Translations under genes and position numbers: made by a program | Notes under the pieces: generated by a model | The model's input: only the letters and a program-made list of their open reading frames with translations | What the model was told of the DNA's origin: nothing | The model's database searches: none | Part shown: positions 55,184 to 64,000 of the stretch, piece by piece | Numbering within the stretch: the first letter of the stretch is position 1 | How the letters are laid out: each line of letters starts with the position of its first letter | From: Pseudomonas putida W15Oct28 | Lineage (GTDB): Bacteria > Pseudomonadota > Gammaproteobacteria > Pseudomonadales > Pseudomonadaceae | Direction of reading: 5' to 3' | NCBI RefSeq assembly: GCF_000708715.2 | Contig: NZ_JENB01000013.1 | Location: 62,001 to 126,000, forward strand | Length of the DNA stretch: 64,000 nucleotides

Positions 55184-55831
55184 ATGGACATGGATAGATG
55201 GATTGCGCTTGTCCGCAATCGGATGGACGAGCTAGGGCTCACCCAAGAACAGCTTGCCGAGCGCGTTGGCGTGTCTCAAGGCAGTGTTGGGCACTGGGTC
55301 AACAAGCGGCGCCAGCCAAGAATTGAATCGATGAACCGCACGTTTGTCGAGCTTGGCATGCCTCATTACAACGTCAGGCTTGAGTTGCGCATTTATGGTC
55401 AGGGTGGCGAGGCTTGCCAAGTGGATGACAACCTAGACCTCATGCAATACATCGTAGGCTTCCGCTACCCGGTGTTGGGCTGGGATGAGTTAGGTGCTAC
55501 CGAGAGCGCTGAAGCTGGAGTGTTCGAGCAGACGGACTACGTGGCCCAGGGCAAGGCGTTCTGGTTGACGGTTGAAAATGACGCGATGAGCGCCGTCAGT
55601 GGTCGCAGTGTGCCACAGGGCATGCGGATGCTGGTTGACCCGGGCGTGGAGGCTGAGGCTGGGCGTTTGGTTATCGCTCGTCAGCCGGGCAAACCGGCGA
55701 TTTTCCGCGAGTTGGCCGAAGAAGGCGGGCAGCAGTATCTGAAGGCACTGAACAGCAATTACCCGGCGTTGTTGTGTGAGGAAGGTTGCGAGTTTCTCGG
55801 AGTGGTCGTTCGGGTGCACGGGGCTTTCTAG
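55184..55831 (+). CDS. Second C2-like S24-family regulator, catalytic Ser and Lys both lost
   Basis: A 215-residue paralogue of the 54441 product, similar along its whole length (GLTQEQLAERVGVSQGSVGHW; AFWLTVENDAMSAVSGRSVP; LCEEGCEFLGVVVRVHGAF). Ala134 replaces the catalytic Ser (ENDAM against ENDSM) and Arg175 stands for the Lys (IFREL). It cannot self-cleave. The start is taken at the ATG 55184; GTG at 55173 and ATG at 55190 are possible. The high similarity and the shared downstream sequence indicate an old tandem duplication. Confidence 0.85.
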   Translation: MDMDRWIALVRNRMDELGLTQEQLAERVGVSQGSVGHWVNKRRQPRIESMNRTFVELGMPHYNVRLELRIYGQGGEACQVDDNLDLMQYIVGFRYPVLGWDELGATESAEAGVFEQTDYVAQGKAFWLTVENDAMSAVSGRSVPQGMRMLVDPGVEAEAGRLVIARQPGKPAIFRELAEEGGQQYLKALNSNYPALLCEEGCEFLGVVVRVHGAF

Positions 55832-55835
55832 ATTG

Positions 55836-56001
55836 CCGGGGCTGCTGCGCAGCCCATCGCCGGCAAGCCGGGCTCCCACAAGTACGGTGGCAACCTCGAA
55901 CATTGCGCTGTCCCTGTGGGAGCGGGCAAGCCCGCGAACACCGGCGAAGCCGGTGCCAAGCACTGCGTCGTATTCTTCGCGGGCTTGCCCGCTCCCACAG
56001 G
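55836..56001. repeat. Three REP elements before the liuD end
   Basis: REP copies lie at 55836-55880, 55912-55948 and 55973-56001; the last two are inverted to each other. The third touches the 89-bp tandem repeat. Confidence 0.8.
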
Positions 56002-56103
56002 GTTAATGTCTACCTCACTCTGCCAGTTCGACCAGCACCGTCCCTTCGCTGACCATATCCCCTTCCTGGCAGAACAACGCCTTCACCGGGGTTAATGTCT
56101 ACC

Positions 56104-58052
<1,949 letters not shown>

Positions 58053-58056
<4 letters not shown>

Positions 58057-58868
58057 GGGCGCGGTTCCTTCTTGTCATCGGTTTGCCAGGCGGGGCGGCG
58101 TTTTTCGAGGAAAGCGCGCAGGCCCTCCTGGCCTTCGGCGCTGACGCGGATGCGGGCGATGGTGTTCTCGCAGTAGCGGCGCAGGGCCGGGCTGAGTTCG
58201 CCGTCGTCCACTTCGCGCAGCAAGTCCTTTGTGGCGCGCAATGCTTGCGGGCTGTTCTGCAGCAAGTTGTTCACCCACGTTTCGACCTGGGCGTCCAGCT
58301 CACTGGCAGGGTACACCTCGGCCAGCAGGCCCAGCTCGCGGGCCCGTACGCCGCTGAAACGCTCGGCAGTGAGGGCATAGCGGCGCGCGGCGCGTTCACC
58401 AATCGCCTTGACCACGAACGGGCTGATGACTGCCGGGGCCAGGCCAATGCGGACTTCCGACAGGCACAACTGGGCGTCTTCGGCGCCGATGGCCATGTCG
58501 CAGCAGCTGATCAGGCCCAGCGCGCCGCCAAAGGCTGCACCTTGCACCACGGCCAGGGTTGGCGTCTTCAGGCGGTGCAGGGCGTACATCAGCTCGCCCA
58601 GTTCGTGGGCGTCATCCAGGTTGGTGTTGAAGTCCAGCTGCGCCGACTGCTGCATCCAGGCCAGGTCGGCGCCGGCGCTGAAGTGCCGGCCACGGCCGCG
58701 CAGCAGCACAAAGCGCAGGCTGGCGTCTTCGGCCAGTCGGTCGATGGCCACGATCAGTTCGCGAATCATCTGCGCGTTGAAGGCGTTGTTCTTGTCCTCG
58801 CGGCTCAGCCACAGGGTGGCGAAGCCGCGTGGGTCACGGATCACTTCAAGGGTGCTGAAATCGCTCAT
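58053..58868 (-). CDS. liuC: Methylglutaconyl-CoA hydratase
   Basis: A 271-residue crotonase-family enzyme. The oxyanion-hole and active-site blocks are RGRGRHFSAGADLAWMQ and GAAFGGALGLISCCDMAIG. In the liu pathway it hydrates 3-methylglutaconyl-CoA to HMG-CoA. Position between the carboxylase subunits identifies it among crotonase paralogues. It follows liuB by 3 bp. Confidence 0.93.
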
Positions 58869-58871
58869 GGG

Positions 58872-60479
<1,608 letters not shown>

Positions 60480-60498
60480 GTGCGCCCGTCCTTTATGT

Positions 60499-61662
60499 TC
60501 AGCGGGTTTCGTTGAACAGTTCGCGGCCAATCAGCATCCGGCGGATTTCGCTGGTGCCGGCACCGATTTCGTACAGCTTGGCATCGCGCAGCAGGCGGCC
60601 CGCCGGGAATTCGTTGATGTAGCCGTTGCCACCGAGAATCTGGATTGCCTCCAGGGCCATTTGCGTGGCGCGTTCGGCGGTGTAAAGGATCACCCCGGCA
60701 GCATCCTTGCGGGTGGTCTCGCCACGGTCGCAAGCCTGGGCCACGGCATACAGGTAGGCGCGGCTGGCGTTGAGCTGGGTGTACATGTCGGCGATCTTGC
60801 CCTGGATCAGCTGGAATTCGCCGATGCTCTGGCCAAACTGCTTGCGGTCGTGGATGTACGGCACCACCAGGTCCATGCAGCTTTGCATGATGCCGGTCGG
60901 GCCACCGGACAGCACCACGCGCTCGTAGTCCAGGCCGCTCATCAGTACGCGCACGCCGCCGTTGAGCTGGCCGAGGATGTTTTCTGCCGGTACTTCCACG
61001 TCATCGAAGAACAGCTCGCAGGTGTTGGACCCGCGCATGCCCAGCTTGTCGAACTTGTTGCTGCGGCTGAAGCCTTTCCACTCACGCTCGACGATGAACG
61101 CGGTAATGCCGTGCGCGCCCTTGTCCAGGTCGGTCTTGGCGTAGATCACGTAGGTGTTGGCGTCGGGGCCGTTGGTGATCCAGGTCTTGCTGCCGTTGAG
61201 CACGTAGTGGTCGCCGCGCTTTTCGGCGCGCAGCTTCATCGACACCACGTCGGAGCCGGCGTTGGGCTCGCTCATGGCCAGCGCACCGATGTGTTCGCCG
61301 CTGATCAGCTTGGGCAGGTACTTGAGCTTCTGCTCATGGGTGCCGTTGCGGTTGATCTGGTTGACGCACAGGTTGGAGTGGGCGCCGTAGGACAGGGCCA
61401 CCGAGGCCGAGGCACGGCTGATTTCTTCCATCGACACCACGTGGGCCAGGTAGCCCAGGCCGGCGCCGCCGTACTCTTCCGACACCGTGATGCCCAGCAG
61501 GCCCATGTCGCCGAACTTGCGCCACATGTCGGCGGGGAACAGGTTGTCGTGGTCGATCTGCGCGGCGCGCGGCGCCAGCTCGGCGGCAACGAAGGTGCGC
61601 ACCTGGTCGCGGAGCATGTCGATGGTTTCGCCCAGGGCGAAGTTCAGGGAGGGGTAATGCAT
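60499..61662 (-). CDS. liuA: Isovaleryl-CoA dehydrogenase
   Basis: A 387-residue acyl-CoA dehydrogenase and first gene of the operon. FAD-site blocks are [16 protein letters not shown] and [12 protein letters not shown]; the catalytic base is Glu247 in [14 protein letters not shown], the position that marks isovaleryl-CoA dehydrogenases, where other acyl-CoA dehydrogenases have it later in the chain. It oxidises isovaleryl-CoA to methylcrotonyl-CoA. Twin LiuR-like operators lie upstream. Confidence 0.95.
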   Translation of the reverse strand: MHYPSLNFALGETIDMLRDQVRTFVAAELAPRAAQIDHDNLFPADMWRKFGDMGLLGITVSEEYGGAGLGYLAHVVSMEEISRASASVALSYGAHSNLCVNQINRNGTHEQKLKYLPKLISGEHIGALAMSEPNAGSDVVSMKLRAEKRGDHYVLNGSKTWITNGPDANTYVIYAKTDLDKGAHGITAFIVEREWKGFSRSNKFDKLGMRGSNTCELFFDDVEVPAENILGQLNGGVRVLMSGLDYERVVLSGGPTGIMQSCMDLVVPYIHDRKQFGQSIGEFQLIQGKIADMYTQLNASRAYLYAVAQACDRGETTRKDAAGVILYTAERATQMALEAIQILGGNGYINEFPAGRLLRDAKLYEIGAGTSEIRRMLIGRELFNETR

Positions 61663-61725
61663 GCTGGGGCACCTTCTTGTTCTTGAAATTGGGTTACACC
61701 TTAGCTTGGGGATTCAACCCCGCCC

Positions 61726-61815
61726 CCTGTGGGAGCGGGCATGCCCGCGAATACGTCAGCAGGGTCACCGTCATTGCCTGATCGGTCGCATTCGCGGGCA
61801 TGCCCGCTCCCACAG
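61726..61815. repeat. Inverted REP pair in the liuA upstream region
   Basis: Copies at 61726-61752 and 61790-61815 face each other between the liuA start and the LiuR-like operators. This lies within the 322-bp gene-free gap 61663-61984. Confidence 0.85.
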
Positions 61816-61855
61816 GCTTCGGCGTGGCGCTTCAAGCTAGGTGTCGTTCATCACC

Positions 61856-61921
61856 TTTACGTTAACGTAAACCTGCATGGCACTACTGTCAATCCACTCA
61901 TCACCTTTACGTAAACGTAAA
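61856..61921. promoter_or_regulatory. Twin LiuR-like operators
   Basis: TTTACGTTAACGTAAA (61856-61871, a perfect palindrome) and TTTACGTAAACGTAAA (61906-61921) lie 50 bp apart, both preceded by TCACC. The form agrees with the site of the MerR-type regulator LiuR of leucine/isovalerate genes as I recall it. They lie between liuA and the divergent acyl-CoA synthetase gene, closer to the latter (63 bp). No liuR gene is in the window. Confidence 0.7.
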
Positions 61922-61984
61922 TCTGCGCCAGAGTATTCCCGCTTGCTTCAGTCGTGCCCAGAACAACCACAAGAAGGGACACCC

Positions 61985-63667
61985 ATGAGTCAACCGAGCT
62001 ATACCCGCGGTCGCCAGGACCAAGCCTTGCTGACCCAGACTATCGGCCAGGCCTTCGATGCCACGGTGGCCCGCTGCGCCGACGGCGAGGCGCTGGTGTC
62101 GCGTCATCAAGGCCTGCGTTACAGCTGGCGCCAGCTGGCCGAACAGGTCGAAGTGCATGCCCGCGCGCTGATGGCCCTGGGCGTAGACACCGGCGAGCGT
62201 GTCGGCATCTGGTCACCCAACTGCGCCCAGTGGTGCATTCTGCAACTGGCCAGCGCCAAGGTCGGCGCCATTCTGGTCAACATTAACCCTGCCTATCGCG
62301 TGGGTGAGCTGGAATACGTGCTGCGTCAGTCCGGCTGCCGCTGGCTGGTGTGTGCCGACGCCTTCAAGACCTCTGACTACCACGCCATGGTGCAGGAACT
62401 GGTGCCTGAACTGGCCAGCGCCGCACCCGGTGAACTGGCCAGTGGTCGCCTGCCCGAGTTGCGCGGCGTGATCAGCCTGGCGGCCAACCCGCCTGCCGGT
62501 TTCCAGCCCTGGCACGCATTGGCCGAACGGGCAGGGCAGACGACGGCAGAGGCCTTCACCGCCCGTCAGCAAAGCCTGCAATTCGACCAGCCGGTAAACA
62601 TCCAGTACACCTCCGGCACCACCGGCGCGCCCAAGGGTGCCACGCTCAGCCACTACAACATCCTCAACAACGGCTTCATGGTCGGCGAAAGCCTGGGCCT
62701 GACCGCGCACGACCGCATGGTGATCCCGGTGCCGCTGTACCACTGCTTCGGCATGGTCATGGCCAACCTCGGCTGCATCACCCACGGCAGCACCATGATC
62801 TACCCCAACGACGCTTTCGACGCCGAACTCACCCTGTGCGCCGTGGCCGAGGAGCGCGCCAGCATCCTGTACGGCGTGCCGACCATGTTCATTGCCATGC
62901 TCGACCACCCGGCCCGCCAGGGCATGGACCTGTCGACCCTGCGCAGCGGCATCATGGCCGGCGCCACCTGCCCGATCGAGGTGATGCGCCGGGTCATCGA
63001 CCAGATGCACATGGCCGAAGTGCAGATCGCCTACGGCATGACCGAAACCAGCCCGGTGTCGCTGCAAACCGGCCCGGACGACGAGCTGGAATTGCGCGTG
63101 ACCACCGTCGGCCGCACCCAGCCGCAGCTGGAAAACAAACTGGTGGACGCTGATGGCTGTATCGTCGCCCGCGGCGAGATCGGCGAGCTGTGCACCCGCG
63201 GCTACAGCGTGATGCTCGGTTACTGGGACAACCCCCAGGCCACGGCAGATGCCATCGACCCGGCAGGGTGGATGCACTCCGGCGACTTGGCGGTGATGGA
63301 TGAACATGGCCACGTGCGCATCGTCGGGCGCAACAAGGACATGATCATTCGCGGCGGCGAGAACATTTACCCGCGTGAGCTGGAAGAGTTCTTCTACACC
63401 CACCCGGCGGTGGCCGATGCGCAGGTGATCGGCATTCCGTGCAGCCGCTACGGCGAAGAGATCGTGGCCTGGATCAAGTTGCACCCCGGGCACAGCGCCA
63501 CGGTCGAGGAACTGCAAGGTTGGTGCAAGGCGCGCATCGCACACTTCAAGGTGCCGCGGCATATTCGCTTTGTCGATGAGTACCCGATGACGGTGACGGG
63601 CAAGGTGCAGAAGTTCCGTATGCGGGAGATCAGTGTGGCGGAAATCTCGGCGGTATCTGCGGGTTGA
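61985..63667 (+). CDS. Acyl-CoA synthetase (AMP-forming)
   Basis: A 560-residue adenylate-forming enzyme. Motifs: IQYTSGTTGAPKGATLS (phosphate binding), YGMTETSP, GWMHSGDLAVMDEHG, GRNKDMIIRGGENIYPRE (hinge) and the terminal TVTGKVQKF with the catalytic Lys. It joins a fatty or branched acid to CoA through an acyl-adenylate. Its shared control region with liuA suggests a substrate that enters the liu pathway, for example isovalerate or a terpene-derived branched acid; this is inference. AAGGGA lies 6 bases before the ATG. Confidence 0.9.
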   Translation: MSQPSYTRGRQDQALLTQTIGQAFDATVARCADGEALVSRHQGLRYSWRQLAEQVEVHARALMALGVDTGERVGIWSPNCAQWCILQLASAKVGAILVNINPAYRVGELEYVLRQSGCRWLVCADAFKTSDYHAMVQELVPELASAAPGELASGRLPELRGVISLAANPPAGFQPWHALAERAGQTTAEAFTARQQSLQFDQPVNIQYTSGTTGAPKGATLSHYNILNNGFMVGESLGLTAHDRMVIPVPLYHCFGMVMANLGCITHGSTMIYPNDAFDAELTLCAVAEERASILYGVPTMFIAMLDHPARQGMDLSTLRSGIMAGATCPIEVMRRVIDQMHMAEVQIAYGMTETSPVSLQTGPDDELELRVTTVGRTQPQLENKLVDADGCIVARGEIGELCTRGYSVMLGYWDNPQATADAIDPAGWMHSGDLAVMDEHGHVRIVGRNKDMIIRGGENIYPRELEEFFYTHPAVADAQVIGIPCSRYGEEIVAWIKLHPGHSATVEELQGWCKARIAHFKVPRHIRFVDEYPMTVTGKVQKFRMREISVAEISAVSAG

Positions 63668-63680
63668 TGCGTTGGGTCAA

Positions 63681-63767
63681 CCGGCCCTTTCGCGGGCTTG
63701 CCCGCTCCCACAGGGACCGCGCCGACGCTGTATCTGTGGGAGCGGGCAAGCCCGCGAAAGGGCCGGA
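63681..63767. repeat. Inverted REP pair
   Basis: Copies at 63681-63713 and 63734-63767 face each other directly after the synthetase stop and before the stop of the partial gene at 63772. Confidence 0.85.
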
Positions 63768-63771
63768 ACGG

Positions 63772-64000
63772 TCAACGTGTATCCAGCGCCTTGCACAGCT
63801 CGCCGGCAACTTCGGCGACGCTCAGGTAATCACGCCGCAAACGAACGTTGTAACGCGCTTCCAGCTGCATTAACGCAAATTCGCATTTGTCCCTGTCCAG
63901 ATGTGCCAGCAAGGTCCCTGATCCCGGGTCGACCACGCCTGCATCCTGAAGCATATCGACCACTTGTCGCTCGTATTCCTCACGCTGCCGGCGGGTTGCG
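63772..64000 (-). CDS. Partial gene at right edge, small helical (ACP-like?) protein
   Basis: The frame is open from 64000 to the stop at 63772 (75 codons visible), so the N-terminus lies outside the window; the ATG at 63963 need not be the start. The visible part is helical and charged: REEYERQVVDMLQDAGV, then FALMQLEARYNVRLRRDYLS and VAEVAGELCKALD. The helix spacing recalls an acyl-carrier-protein fold, but the Asp-Ser-Leu motif for phosphopantetheine is absent (LDRDKCEF lies there). Function unknown. Confidence 0.6.
   Translation of the reverse strand, partial: ATRRQREEYERQVVDMLQDAGVVDPGSGTLLAHLDRDKCEFALMQLEARYNVRLRRDYLSVAEVAGELCKALDTR

Overview
The window is chromosomal DNA of a fluorescent pseudomonad, most likely the Pseudomonas putida group. 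The signs are dense short GC-rich REP elements (GCGGGC..GCCCGC with CCCACAGG flanks), a fused nuoCD in a complete nuo operon, the order gacA-uvrC-pgsA-tRNA-Gly, an OprD-type porin, a PrrF-type iron sRNA, and small families typical of Pseudomonas (DUF1654, DUF3077, DUF6124). From memory the order resembles the P. putida KT2440 chromosome between the liu genes and nuo; I could not check this.

Layout. 1-6445 is accessory: a LexA-boxed DUF1654 gene, an S24-type phage-like repressor with its own repeated operators, a small membrane/coiled-coil protein, a TonB-dependent receptor beside a REP-cut pseudogene, and a remnant of a P2-like phage (LuxR-type HTH, GpL-like and holin-like genes; a CI-type repressor divergent from an Ogr-type activator). 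6460-21431 is the 13-gene nuo operon for respiratory complex I on the minus strand. 21815-29519 holds a YhhN-family gene, two small Pseudomonas proteins, aceA (isocitrate lyase) with a likely promoter and operator, a secretin-N0-like exported protein, a solo P-loop ATPase with a nested palindromic promoter, and a SulP transporter. 29706-38213 holds a second EF-G, a GABA-type aminotransferase / LysR / GABA permease cluster, a thioesterase and a glutathione-dependent oxidoreductase. 38379-44790 holds a PiT transporter, DUF488 and GNAT genes, an XRE regulator, gacA, uvrC, pgsA and tRNA-Gly(GCC). 45001-51709 is a catabolic-looking cluster: OprD porin, acetylpolyamine-deacetylase-like enzyme, 2-hydroxyacid dehydrogenase, class II aldolase and MHS transporter, divergent from a LysR gene. 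51710-55831 is a second accessory stretch: AT-richer gene-poor DNA, a fusion of sigma region 4 with the FecR N-terminus, a prrF sRNA, a DUF6124 gene, and two tandem degenerate P22-C2-like regulators. 56104-63667 is leucine/isovalerate catabolism (liuDCBA), divergent from an acyl-CoA synthetase across twin LiuR-like operators. A partial gene runs off the right edge.

The observations most worth following are: the two tandem C2-like regulators that have lost the residues needed for self-cleavage, each preceded by its own 5-N5-5 palindrome; the P2-like remnant, where a LuxR-type HTH sits in one operon with head-completion and holin-like genes; the sigma/FecR fusion next to prrF; the solo ATPase with a nested dyad; and a perfect 89-bp tandem duplication at the 3' end of the liuD-type gene. 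No intact prophage, transposase, integrase or CRISPR array is visible.
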